A stretch of 64,000 nucleotides of DNA from Colletes latitarsis (lineage: Eukaryota; Arthropoda; Insecta; Hymenoptera; Colletidae), in contig NW_027488366.1 in the NCBI RefSeq assembly GCF_051014445.1, positions 13,968,001 through 14,032,000 of the forward strand, in the 5' to 3' direction. The stretch's first letter is position 1. Every line of letters starts with the position of its first letter. Below are positions 28,381 to 41,795 of this stretch, piece after piece. Under the pieces are notes generated by a model. That model was given only the letters and a program-made list of their open reading frames with translations, was not told where the DNA came from and ran no database searches. The position numbers were made by a program, and so were the translations under genes.

Positions 28381-30482
28381 TCTAGCCATCAAGAATGAGA
28401 AATATGCGAAAGAATGAGCCTGATGAGAGCAAATCCCAGACCTATCCCAGACATTACTTGCGTTATCCTCTAAAATATTGATCGAAACCAGGATTAATTG
28501 ACTGTTTCAGCGTGGTACCTCATTACTACGTGATACAATCCAGAAACAGCCCAGCATCTAGCCATGAAGTACGAGAAATATGCGACAGTATGAGCCTGAT
28601 GAGGGCAAATCCTAGACCTAACCTAGGCCTAACATGAATTATTCTCTAAAATATTGATCGAAACCAGGTTTAATTGATTGGTTCAGCGTGGTCCCACATT
28701 ACTACGTGATCCAAACCAGAAAAAACCCAGGATCCGTTCAACAAGTATGTGAAGAATGCGAAGGTATGAGTCTGATGAGTGAAAATCCCAGGCCTAACCT
28801 AGACCTAACATGCGTTATCCTCAAAAATATTGATCGAAACCTAGTTTAATCGACTGTTTCAGTGTGGTACCTCATTACTATGTGATCCAAACCAGAAAAT
28901 AACCCAGGATCTGTTCAACGAGTATGTGAGGTGTGCGAAAGTATGAGTCTGATGAGGGCAAATCCCAGACCTAACATGCGTTATCCTCTAAAATATTTAT
29001 CAAGACCAGGGTTAATTGATTGCTTCAGTGTGGTCCCTCATTACTACGTGATCCAAACCAGAAAAAACCCAGGATCCGTTCAACAAGTATGTGAAGGATG
29101 CGAAAGTATTAGTCTGATGAGTGAAAATCCCAGACCTAACCTAGACCTAACATGCGTTATCCTCTAAAATATTGATGGAAACCAGGTTTATTTGACTGTT
29201 TCAGTGTTGTACTTCATTACTACTGGATGCAATCCAGAAACAGCCCAGGATCTAGCCATGAAGTATGAGAAATATGCGAAAGAATGAGCCTGATCAGAGC
29301 AAATCCCAGACCTAACCTAGACCTAACATGAATTATTCTCTAATATATTGATCGAAACCAGGTTTAATTGACTGTTTCAGTGTGGTACCACATTACTACA
29401 TGATCCAAACCAGTAAAAACCCAGGATCCGTTCAACAAGTATGTGAAGAATGCGAAAGTATGAGTCTGATGTGTGAAAATCCTCGGCCTAACCTAGACCT
29501 AACATGCGTTATCCTCAAAAATATTGATCGAAACCAGGTTTAATCGACTGTTTCAGTGTGGTACCACATTACTGCGTGATCCAAACCAGAAAAAACCCAG
29601 GATCAGTTCAACAAGTATGTGAAAAACGCGAAAGTATGAGCCTGATGAGGGCGAATCCCAGACCTATCCCAGACCAAACTTGCGTTATCCTCTAAAATAT
29701 TGATCGAAACCAGGTTTAATTGACTGTTTCAGCGTGGTACCACATTACTACGTGATACAATCCAGAAACAGCCCAGGATCTAGCCATGAAGTATGTGAAA
29801 AACGCGAAAGTATGAGCCTGATGAGGGCAAATCCCAGAACTATCCCAGACCAAACTTGCGTTATCCTCTAAAATATTGATCGAAACCAGGTTTAATCGAC
29901 TGTCTCAGTGTGGTACCACATTGCTACGTGATCCAAACCAGAAAAAACCCAGGATCAGTTCAACAAGTATGTGAAAAACGCGAAAGTATGAGCCTGATGA
30001 GGGCGAATCCCAGACCTATACCAGACCTAACTTGCGTTATCCTCTAAAATATTGATCGAAACCAGGATTAATTGACTGTTTCAGCGTGGTACCACATTAG
30101 TACGTGATACAATCCAGAAACAGCCCAGGATCTAGCCATGAAGTATGAGAAATATGCGAAAGTATGAGCCTGATGAGGGCAAATCCTAGACCTAACCCAA
30201 ACCTAACATGCGTTATCCTCTAAAATATTGATCGAAACCAGGTTTAATGGACTGCTTCAGTGTGGTACCACTTCACTACGTGATCCAAACCAGAAAAACC
30301 CCAGGATCAGTTCAACAAGTATGTGAAAAACGCGAAAGTATGAGCCTGATGAGGGCGAATCCCAGACCTATCCCAGACCAAACTTGCGTTATCCTCTCAA
30401 ATATTGATCGAAACCAGGTTTAATTGACTGTTTCAGCGTGGTACCACATTACTACGTGATACAATCCAGAAACAGCCCAGGA
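28381..30482 (+). repeat. 2102-bp tandem duplication, second copy
   Basis: This is the second copy of the 12-monomer block, with only scattered substitutions (for example AGCATC for AGGATC and TACGAG for TATGAG near 28553-28575). It joins block II satellite of a different variant at about 30483. Confidence 0.85.
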
Positions 30483-32460
30483 TCTAGCCATGAAGTATGT
30501 GAAATACGCGAAAGTATGAGCCTGATGAGGGCAAATCCCAGACCTATCCCAGACCAAACTTGCGTTATCCTCTAAAATATTTATCAAGACCAGGTTCAAT
30601 TGATTGTTTCAGTGTGGTCCCACATTACTGCGTGATCCAAACCAGAAAAAACCTTGGATCCGTTCAACAAGTATGTGAAGAATGCGAAAGTATGAGTCTG
30701 ATGAGTGAAAATCCCAGACCTAACCTGGACATAACATGCGTTATCCTCAAAAATATTGATCGAAACCTGGATTAATCGACTGTTTCAGAGTGGTACTACA
30801 TTACTACGTGACTCAAACCAGAAAAAACCCAGGACCTGTTCAACAAGTATGTGCAAAACGCGAAAGTATGAGCCTGATGAGGGCAAATCCCAGACCTATC
30901 CCAGACCAAACTTGCGTTATCCTCTAAAATATTGATCGAAACCAGGATTAATTGACTGTTTCAGCGTGGTACCACATTAGTACGTGATACAATCCAGAAA
31001 CAGCCCAGGATCTAGCCATGAAGTATGAGAAATATGCGAAAGTATGAGCCTGATGAGGGCAAATCCTAGACCTAACCCAAACCTAACATGCGTTATCCTC
31101 TAAAATATTGATCGAAACCAGGTTTAATGGACTGCTTCAGTGTGGTACCACTTCACTACGTGATCCAAACCAGAAAAACCCCAGGATCAGTTCAACAAGT
31201 ATGTGAAAAACGCGAAAGTATGAGCCTGATGAGGGCGAATCCCAGACCTATCCCAGACCTAACTTGCGTTGTCCTCTAAAATATTGATGGAAAACAGGTT
31301 TAATTGACTGTTTCAGTGTTGTACTTCATTACTACGTGATGCAATCCAGAAAAAGCCCAGGATCTAGCCATCAAGTATGAGAAATATGCGAAAGAATGAG
31401 CCTGAAGAGAGCAAATCCCAGACCTAACCTAGACCTAACATGAATTATTCTCTAGAATATTGTTCGAAACCAGGTTTTATGGACTGTTTCAGTGTTGTAC
31501 CACATTACTACGTGTTCCAAACAAGAAAAAACCCAGGATCTGTTCAACAAGTATGTGAAAAATGCGAAAGTATGACCCTGATGAGGGCAAATCCCAGACC
31601 TATCCCAGACATAACTTGCGTTGTCCTCTAAAATATTGATGGAAACCAGATTCCATTGACTGTTTCAGTGTGGTACTACATTACTACGTGATGCAATCCA
31701 GAAAAAGCCCAAGATCTAGCCATCAAGTATGAGAAATACGCGAAAGAATGAGCCTGATGAGAGCAAATCCCAGACCTAACCTAGACCTAACATGAATTAT
31801 TCTCTAAACTATTGATCGAAACCAGGTTTAATGGACTGTTTCAGTGTGGTACCACATTGCTACGTGATCCAAACCAGAAAAAGCCCAGGATCAGTTCAAC
31901 AAGTATGTGAAAAACGCGAAAGTATGAGCCTGATGAGGGCGAATCCCAGACCTATCCCAGACCTTACTTGCGTTATCCTCTAAAATATTGATCGAAACCA
32001 GGATTAATTGACTGTTTCAGCGTGGTACCACATTACTACGTGATACAATCCAGAAACAGCCCAGGATCTAGCCATGAAGTATGAGAAATATGCGAATGTA
32101 TGAGCCTGATGAGGGCAAATCCTAGACCTAACCCAAACCTAACATGCGTTATCCTCAAAAATATTGATCGAAACCAGGTTTAATCGACTGTTTCAGTGTG
32201 GTACCACATTACTACGTGATCCAAACCAGAAAAAACACAGGATCCGTTGAACAAGTATGTGAAGAATGTGGGAAAGTATGAGTCTGATAAGTGAAAATCC
32301 CAGACCTAACCTAGTCCTAACATGCGTTATCCTCTAAAACATTGATGGAAACCAGGTTTATTTGACTGTTTCAGTGTTTTACTGCATTACTACTGGATGC
32401 AATCCAGAAAAAGCCCAGGATCTAGCCATCAAGTATGAGAAATATGCGAAAGAATGAGCC

Positions 32461-34574
32461 TGATGAGAGCAAATCCCAGACCTAACCTAGACCTAACATG
32501 AATTATTCTCTAAAATATTGATCGAAACCAGGTTTAATTGACTGTTTCAGTGTGGTCCCACATTACTACGTGATCCAAACCAGAAAAAACCCAGGATCCG
32601 TTCAACAAGTATGTGAAGAATGCGAAAGTATGAGTCTGATGAGTGAAAATCCCAGGCCTAACCTAGACATAACATGCTTTATCCTCAAAAATATTGATCG
32701 AAACCTGGTTTAATCGATTGTTTCAGTGTGGTACCACATTACTATGTGATCCAAACCAGAAAATAACCCAGGATCTGTTCAACGAGTATGTGAAGTGTGC
32801 GAAAGTATGAGTCTGATGAGGTCAAATCCCAGACCTATCCCAGACTTAACTTGCCTTATCCTCTAAAATATTGATCGAAACCAGGTTTAATCGACTGTTT
32901 CAGTGTGGTACCACATTACTACGTGATCCAAACCAGAAAAAGCCCAAGATCTAGCCATCAAGTATGAGAAATATTCGAAAGAATGAGCCTGATGAGAGAA
33001 AATCCCAGACCTAACCTAGAACTAACATGCGATATCCTCTAAACTATTGATCGAAACCAGGTTTAATGGACTGCTTCAGTGTGGTACCACTTCACTACGT
33101 GATCCAAAGCAGAAAAAACCCTCGATCAGGCCAACATGTATGTTAAAACTGCGAAAGTATGAGTCTGATGAGTGAAAATCCCCGGCCTAACCTAGACCTA
33201 ACATGCGTTATCCTGTAAAATATTTATCAAGACCAGGTTTAATTGAATGTTTCAGTGTGGTACCACATTACTACGTGAACCAAACCAGAAAATACCCAGG
33301 ATCTGTTCAACAAGTATGTGAAGAATGCGAGAGTATGAGTCTGATGAGTGAAAATCCCCGGCCTAACCTAGACCTAACATGCGTTATCCTGTAAAATATT
33401 TATCAAGACCAGGTTTAATTGAATGTTTCAGTGTGGTACCACATTACTACGTGAACCAAACCAGAAAATACCCAGGATCCGTTCAACAAGTATGTGAAGA
33501 ATGCGAAAGTATGGGTCTGATGAGTGAAAATCCCAGGGCTAACCTAGACCTAATATGCGTTATCCTCAAAAATATTGATCGAAACCAGGTTTAATGGACT
33601 GTTTCAGTGTGGTACCACTTTACTACGTGATCCAAACCAGAAAAAACCCTCGATCAGGTTAACATGTATGTTAAAACTGCGAAAGTATGACCCTGATGAG
33701 GGCAAATCCCAGGGCTTACCTAGACCTAACATGCGTTGTCCTCTAAAACATTGCTGGAAACCAGGTTTAATTGACTGTTTCAGTGTTGTACTACATTACT
33801 ACGTGATGCAATCCAGAGAAAGCCCAGGATCTAGCCATCAAGTATGAGAAATATGCGAAAGAATGAGCCTGATGAGAGCAAATCCCAGAACTAACCTAGA
33901 CATAACATGAATTATTCTCTAAAATATTGATCAAAACCAGGTTTAATTGACTGTTTCAGTGTGGTACCACATTACTACGTGATCCAATCCAGAAATAGCC
34001 CAGGATCTAGGCATGAAGTATGAGAAATATGCGAAAGTATGAGCCTGACGAGGGCAAATCCTAGACCTAACCCAGACCTAACATGCGTTATCCTCTAAAA
34101 TATTTATCATGACCAGGTTTAATTGATTGTTTCAGTGTGGTCCCACATTACTACGTGATACAAACCAGAAAAAACCCAAGATCCGTTCAACAAGTATGTG
34201 AAGAATGCGAAAGTATGAGTCTAGTGAGTGAAAATCCCAGGCCTAACCTAGACCTAACATGCATTATCTTCAAAAATATTGATCGAAACCAGGTTTAATC
34301 GACTGTTTCAGTGTGGTACCACACTACTACGTGACCCAAACCAGAAAAAACCCAGGATCTGTTCAACAAGTATGTGAAAAACGCGAAAGTATGAGCCTGC
34401 TGAGGGCAAATCCCAGACCTATCCCAGACCTAACTAGCGTTATCCTCTAAAATGATTGAACGAAACCAGGTTTAATTGACTGTTTCAGCGTGGTACCACA
34501 TTACTACGTGATACAATCCAGAAACAGCCCTGGATCTAGCCGTGAAGTATGAGAAATATGCGAAAGTATCAGCC
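32461..34574 (+). repeat. 2114-bp tandem duplication, first copy (12 monomers)
   Basis: The segment is repeated immediately downstream at a constant offset of 2114 bp (12 x 176 + 2). The +2 comes with private length variants such as AAAATGATTGAACG near 34450, present in both copies. The copies differ at a handful of positions by eye (AAACTATTG versus AAAATATTG, GAGAGTATG versus GAAAGTATG), so the duplication is young. Confidence 0.87.
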
Positions 34575-36688
34575 TGATGAGAGCAAATCCCAGACCTAAC
34601 CTAGACCTAACATGAATTATTCTCTAAAATATTGATCGAAACCAGGTTTAATTGACTGTTTCAGTGTGGTCCCACATTACTACGTGATCCAAACCAGAAA
34701 AAACCCAGGATCCGTTCAACAAGTATCTGAAGAATGCGAAAGTATGAGTCTGATGAGTGAAAATCCCAGGCCTAACCTAGACATAACATGCTTTATCCTC
34801 AAAAATATTGATCGAAACCTGGTTTAATCGATTGTTTCAGTGTGGTACCACATTACTATGTGATCCAAACCAGAAAATAACCCAGGATCTGTTCAACGAG
34901 TATGTGAAGTGTGCGAAAGTATGAGTCTGATGAGGTCAAATCCCAGACCTATCCCAGACTTAACTTGCATTATCCTCTAAAATATTGATCGAAACCAGGT
35001 TTAATCGACTGTTTCAGTGTGGTACCACATTACTACGTGATCCAAACCAGAAAAAGCCCAAGATCTAGCCATCAAGTATGAGAAATATTCGAAAGAATGA
35101 GCCTGATGAGAGAAAATCCCAGACCTAACCTAGAACTAACATGCGATATCCTCTAAAATATTGATCGAAACCAGGTTTAATGGACTGCTTCAGTGTGGTA
35201 CCACTTCACTACGTGATCCAAAGCAGAAAAAACCCTCGATCAGGCCAACATGTATGTTAAAACTGCGAAAGTATGAGTCTGATGAGTGAAAATCCCCGGC
35301 CTAACCTAGACCTAACATGCGTTATCCTGTAAAATATTTATCAAGACCAGGTTTAATTGAATGTTTCAGTGTGGTACCACATTACTACGTGAACCAAACC
35401 AGAAAATACCCAGGATCTGTTCAACAAGTATGTGAAGAATGCGAAAGTATGAGTCTGATGAGTGAAAATCCCCGGCCTAACCTAGACCTAACATGCGTTA
35501 TCCTGTAAAATATTTATCAAGACCAGGTTTAATTGAATGTTTCAGTGTGGTACCACATTACTACGTGAACCAAACCAGAAAATACCCAGGATCCGTTCAA
35601 CAAGTATGTGAAGAATGCGAAAGTATGGGTCTGATGAGTGAAAATCCCAGGGCTAACCTAGACCTAATATGCGTTATCCTCAAAAATATTGATCGAAACC
35701 AGGTTTAATGGACTGTTTCAGTGTGGTACCACTTTACTACGTGATCCAAACCAGAAAAAACCCTCGATCAGGTTAACATGTATGTTAAAACTGCGAAAGT
35801 ATGACCCTGATGAGGGCAAATCCCAGGGCTTACCTAGACCTAACATGCGTTGTCCTCTAAAACATTGCTGGAAACCAGGTTTAATTGACTGTTTCAGTGT
35901 TGTACTACATTACTACGTGATGCAATCCAGAGAAAGCCCAGGATCTAGCCATCAAGTATGAGAAATATGCGAAAGAATGAGCCTGATGAGAGCAAATCCC
36001 AGAACTAACCTAGACATAACATGAATTATTCTCTAAAATATTGATCAAAACCAGGTTTAATTGACTGTTTCAGTGTGGTACCACATTACTACGTGATCCA
36101 ATCCAGAAATAGCCCAGGATCTAGGCATGAAGTATGAGAAATATGCGAAAGTATGAGCCTGACGAGGGCAAATCCTAGACCTAACCCAGACCTAACATGC
36201 GTTATCCTCTAAAATATTTATCATGACCAGGTTTAATTGATTGTTTCAGTGTGGTCCCACATTACTACGTGATACAAACCAGAAAAAACCCAAGATCCGT
36301 TCAACAAGTATGTGAAGAATGCGAAAGTATGAGTCTAGTGAGTGAAAATCCCAGGCCTAACCTAGACCTAACATGCATTATCTTCAAAAATATTGATCGA
36401 AACCAGGTTTAATCGACTGTTTCAGTGTGGTACCACACTACTACGTGACCCAAACCAGAAAAAACCCAGGATCTGTTCAACAAGTATGTGAAAAACGCGA
36501 AAGTATGAGCCTGCTGAGGGCAAATCCCAGACCTATCCCAGACCTAACTAGCGTTATCCTCTAAAATGATTGAACGAAACCAGGTTTAATTGACTGTTTC
36601 AGCGTGGTACCACATTACTACGTGATACAATCCAGAAACAGCCCTGGATCTAGCCGTGAAGTATGAGAAATATGCGAAAGTATCAGCC
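34575..36688 (+). repeat. 2114-bp tandem duplication, second copy
   Basis: This second copy ends with the same variant as the first (GAAAGTATCAGCCTGATG). It then diverges at about 36700, where CCTAGAACTAACATGG replaces the CCTAGACCTAACATG continuation. Confidence 0.87.
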
Positions 36689-39600
36689 TGATGAGAGCAA
36701 ATCCCAGACCTAACCTAGAACTAACATGGATTATTCTCTAAAATATTGATCGAAACCAGGTTTAATGGACTTCTTCAGTGTGGTACCACATTACTACGTG
36801 ATCCAAACCAGAAAAAACCCAGGATCAGTTCAACAAGTATGTGAAAAATGCGAAAGTATGAGCCTGATGAGGGCGAATCCGAGACCTATCCCAGACCAAA
36901 CTTGCGTTATCCTCTAAAATATTGATCGAAACCAGGTTTAATTGACTGCTTCAGCGTGGTACCACATTACTACGTGATACAATCCAGAAACAGCCCAGGA
37001 TCTAGCCATGAAGTATGTGAAAAACGCGAAAGTATGAGCCTGATGAGGGCAAATTCCAGAACTATCCCAGGCCAAACTTGCGTTATCCTCTAAAATATTT
37101 ATCAAGACCAGGTTCAATTGATTGTTTCAGTGTGGTCCCACATTACTGCGTGATCCAAACCAGCAAAAACCCAGGATCCGTTCAACAAGTATGTGAAGAA
37201 TGCGAAAGTATGAGTCTGATGAGTGAAAATCCCAGACCTAACCTGGACCAAACTTGCGTTATCCTCAAAAATATTGATCGTAACCTGGTTTAATCGACTG
37301 TTTCAGAGTGGTACTACATTACTACGTGACCCAAACCAGAAAAAACCCAGGATCTGTTCAACAAGTATGTGAAAAACGCGAAAGTATGCGCCTGATGAGG
37401 GCAAATCCCAGACCTATCCCAGACCAAACTTGCGTTATCCTCTAAAATATTGATCGAAACCAGGTTTAATCGACTTCTTCAGTGTGGTACCACATTGCTA
37501 CGTGATACAATCCAGAAACAGCCCAGGATCTAGCCATGAAGTATGAGAAATATGCGAAAGTATGAGCCTGATGAGGGCAAATCCTAGACCTAACCCAAAC
37601 CTAACATGCGTTATCCTCTAAAATATTGATCGAAACCAGGTTTACTGGACTGCTTCAGTGTGGTACCACTTCACTACGTGATCCAAAGCAGAAAGAACCC
37701 TCGATCAGGCCAACATGTATGTTAAAACTGCGAAAGTATGAGTCTGATGAGTGAAAATTCCCGGCCAAACCTAGACCTAACATGCGTTATCCTCAAAAAT
37801 ATTGATCGAAACCAGGTTTAATTGACCGTTTCAGTGTGGTACCACATTACTACGTGATCCAATCCAGAAATAGCCCAGGATCTAGCCATGAAGTATGAGA
37901 AATATGCGAAAGTATGAGCCTGACGAGGTCAAATCCTGGACCTAACCCAGACCTAACATACGTTATCCTCTAAAATATTTATCAAGACCTGGTTTAATCG
38001 ACTGTTTCAGTGTGGTACCACATTACTATGTGTTCCAAACCAGAAAATAACCCAGGATCTGTTCAACGAGTATGTGAAGTGTGCGAAAGTATGAGTCTGA
38101 TGAGGGCAAATCCCAGACCTATCCCAGACCTAACTTGCGTTATCCTCTAAAATATTGATCGAAACCAGGTTTAATCGAATGTTTCAGTGTGGTACCACAT
38201 TGCTACGTGATCCAAACCAGAAAAAACCCAGTATCAGTTCAACAAGTATGTGAAAAATGCGAAAGTATGACCCTGATGAGGGCAAATCCCAGACCTATCC
38301 CAGACATAACTTGCGTTGTCCTCTAAAATATTGATGGAAACCAGATTCCATTGACTGTTTCAGTGTGGTACTACATTACTACGTGATGCAATCCAGAAAA
38401 AGCCCAAGATCTAGCCATCAAGTATGAGAAATATGCGAAAGAATGAGCCTGATGAGAGCAAATCCCAGACCTAACCTAGAACTAACATGGATTATTCTCT
38501 AAAATATTGATCGAAACCAGGTTTAATGGACTGCTTCAGTGTGGTACCACATTACTACGTGATCCAAACCAGAAAAAACCCAGCATCTCTTCAACAAGTA
38601 TGTGAAAAACGCGAAAGTATGAGCCTGATGAGGGCAAATCCTAGACCTAACCCAGACCTACCATGCGTTATCCTCTAAAATAGTGATCGAAACCAGGTTT
38701 TATGGACTGTTTCAGTGTGGTACCACACTACTACGTGATCAAATCCAGAAAAAACCAAGGATCAGTTCAACAAGTATGTGAAAAACGCGAAAGTTTGAGC
38801 CTGATGAGGGCGAATCCTAGACCTATCCCAGACCTAACTTGCGTTGTCCTCTAAAATATTGATGGAAACCAGGTTTAATTGACTGTTTCAGCGTGGTACC
38901 ACACTACTACGTGATACAATCCAGAAACAGCCCTGGATCTAGCCATGAAGTATGAGAAATATGCGAAAGTATGAGCCTGATGAGAGCAAATCCCAGACCT
39001 AACCTAGACCTAACTTGCGTTATCCTCTAAAATATTGATCGAAACCAGGATTAATTGACTGTTTCAGCGTGGTACCACACTACTACGTGATACAATCCAG
39101 AAACAGCCCTGGATCTAGCCATGAAGTATGAGAAATATGCGAAAGTATGAGCCTGATGAGTGAAAATCCCCGGCCTAACCTAGACCTAACATGCGTTATC
39201 CTCAAAAATATTGATCGAAACCAGGTTTAATTGACCGTTTCAGTGTGGTACCACATTACTACGTGATCCAAACCAGAAAAAACCCAGGATCAGTTCAACA
39301 AGTATGTGAAAAACGCGAAAGTATGGGCCTGATGAGGGCAAATCCCAGGCCTAATCTGGACCTAACGTGTCCTCTAAAATATTGATGGAAACCATGTTTA
39401 ATTGACTGTTTCAGTGATGTACTTCATTACTACGTGATGCAATCCAGAAAAAGCCCAGGATCTAGCCATGAAGTATGAGAAATATGCGAAAGAATGAGCC
39501 AGATGAGAGCAAATCCCAGACCTAACCCAGACCGAACATAAATTATTCTCTAAAATATTGATCGAAACCAGGTTAAATTGACTGTTTCAGTGTGGTACCA

Positions 39601-41781
39601 CATTACTACGTGATCCAATCCAGAAATAGCCCAGGATCCAGCCATGAAGTATGAGAAATATGCGAAAGTATGAGCCTGATGAGGGCAAATCCTAGACCTA
39701 ACCCAGACCTAACATGCGTTATCCTCTAAAATATTTATCAAGACCAGGTTTAATTGATTGTTTCAGTGTGGTACCACATTACTACGTGATCCACACCAGA
39801 AAAAACTCAAGACCCGCTCAACAAGTATGTGAAAAACGCGAAAGTATGGGCCTGATGAGGGCAGATCCCAGACCTATCCCAGACCTAACTTGCGTTGTCC
39901 TCTAAAATATTGATGGAAACCAGGTTTAATTGACTGTTTCAGTGTTGTACTTCATTACTACGTGATACAATCCAGAAAGAGCCCAGGATCTAGCCATCAA
40001 GTATGAGTAATATGCGAAAGAATGAGCCGGATGAGAGCAAATCCCAGACCTAACCTAGACCAAACATGAATTATTCCCTAAAATATTGATCGAAACCAGG
40101 TTTAATTGACTGTTTCAGTGTGGTCCCTCATTACTACGTGATCAAAACCAGAAAAAACCCAGGATCCGTTCAACAAGTATGTGAAGAATGCGAAAGTATG
40201 AGTCTGGTGAGTGAAAATCCCAGGCCTAACCTAGACCTAAGATGCGCTATTCTGAAAAATATTGATCGAGACCTGGTTAAATCGACGCTTTCAATGTGGT
40301 ACCACATTACTATGTGATCCAAACCAGAAAATAACCCAGGATCTGTTCAACGAGTATGTGAAGTGTGCGTAAGTATGAGTCTGATGAGGGCAAATCCCAG
40401 ACCTATCCCAGACCTAACTTTCGTTATCCTTTAAAATATTGATCGAAACCAGGTTTAATCGACTGTTTCAGTGTGGTACCACATTACTACGTGATCCAAA
40501 CCAGAAAAAACCCAGGATCAGTTCAACAAGTATGTGAAAAAAGCGAAAGTATGAGCCTGATGAGGGCGAATCCCAGACCAATCCTAGACCTAACTTGCGT
40601 TATCCTCTAAAATATTGATCGAAACCAGGTTTAATTGACAGTTTCAGCGTGGTGCCACATTACTACGTGATGCAATCCAGAAATAGCTCAGGATCTAGCC
40701 ATGAAGTATTAGAAATATGCGAAAGTATGAGCCTGATGAGGGCAAATCCTAGACGTTACCCAGACCTAACATGCGTTATCCTCTAAAATATTTATCAAGA
40801 CCAGGTTTAATTGAATGTTTCAGTGTGGTAACACATTACTACGTGAACGAAACCAGAAAAAACCCAGGATCCGTTCAACATGTATGTGAAGAATGCGAAA
40901 GTATGAGTCTGATGAGTGAAAATCCCAGGCCTAACCTAGACCTAACATGGGTTATGCTCAAAAATATTGATCGAAACCTGGTTTAATCGACTGTTTCAGT
41001 GTGGTACCACTTTACTACGTGATGCAATCCAGAAAAAGCCCAGGATCTAGCCATGAAGTATGTGAAAACCGCGAAAGTATGAGCCTGATGAGGGCGAATC
41101 CCAGACCTATCCCAGACCTAACTTGCGGTATCCTCTAAAATATTGATCGAAACCAGGTTTCATTGACTGTTTCAGTGTGGTACCACATTACTACGTGATC
41201 CAAACCAATAAAAACCCAGGATCCGTTCAACAAGTATGTGAAGAATGCGAAAGTATGAGTCTGATGAGTGAAAATCCCAGGCCTAACCTAGACCTAACAT
41301 GCGTTATCCTTTAAAATATTGATCGAAACCAGGTTTAATCGACTGTTTCAGTGTGGTACCACATTACTACGTGATCCAAACCAGAAAAAACCCAGGATCA
41401 GTTCAACGAGTATGTGATGTGAGCGAAAGTATGAGCCTGATGAGGGCGAATCCCAGGCCTAACCTAGACCTAACATGCGTTATCCTCAAAAATATTGATC
41501 GAAACCTGGTTTAATCGACTTTTTCAGTGTGGTACCACATTACTATGTGATCCAAACCAGAAAATAACCCAGGATCAGTTCAACAAGTATGTGAAAGACG
41601 GGAAAGGATTAGCCTGATGAGGGCAAATCCTAGACGTAACCCAGACCTAACATACGTTATCCTCTAAAATATTTATCAAGACCAGGTTTAATTGAATGTT
41701 TCAGCGTGGTACCACATTACTACGTGATACAATCCAGAAATAGCCCAGGATCTAGCCATGAAGTATGAGAAATATGCGAAA

Positions 41782-41795
41782 GTATGAGCCTGATG
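41782..41795 (+). repeat. Left target-site duplication of R1-clade copy 2
   Basis: GTATGAGCCTGATG (14 bp) stands just left of the element and again at 43813-43826 after the poly(A). The site lies in a type B monomer, 19 bp downstream of the position used by copy 1. Confidence 0.93.

Larger units (their letters stand above)
16984..41795 (+). repeat. 176-bp satellite array, block II
   Basis: This continues the same tandem array in the same orientation, with no gene. The left part up to about 31.6 kb repeats the large higher-order units of block I; for example 17522-17758, 22262-22498, 26829-27065 and 28931-29167 are near-identical. It then contains two local tandem duplications of about 2.1 kb each (26279-30482 and 32461-36688). 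From about 36.7 kb to the second R1-clade insertion the monomers are more varied and I see no clear higher-order period. Confidence 0.97.
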
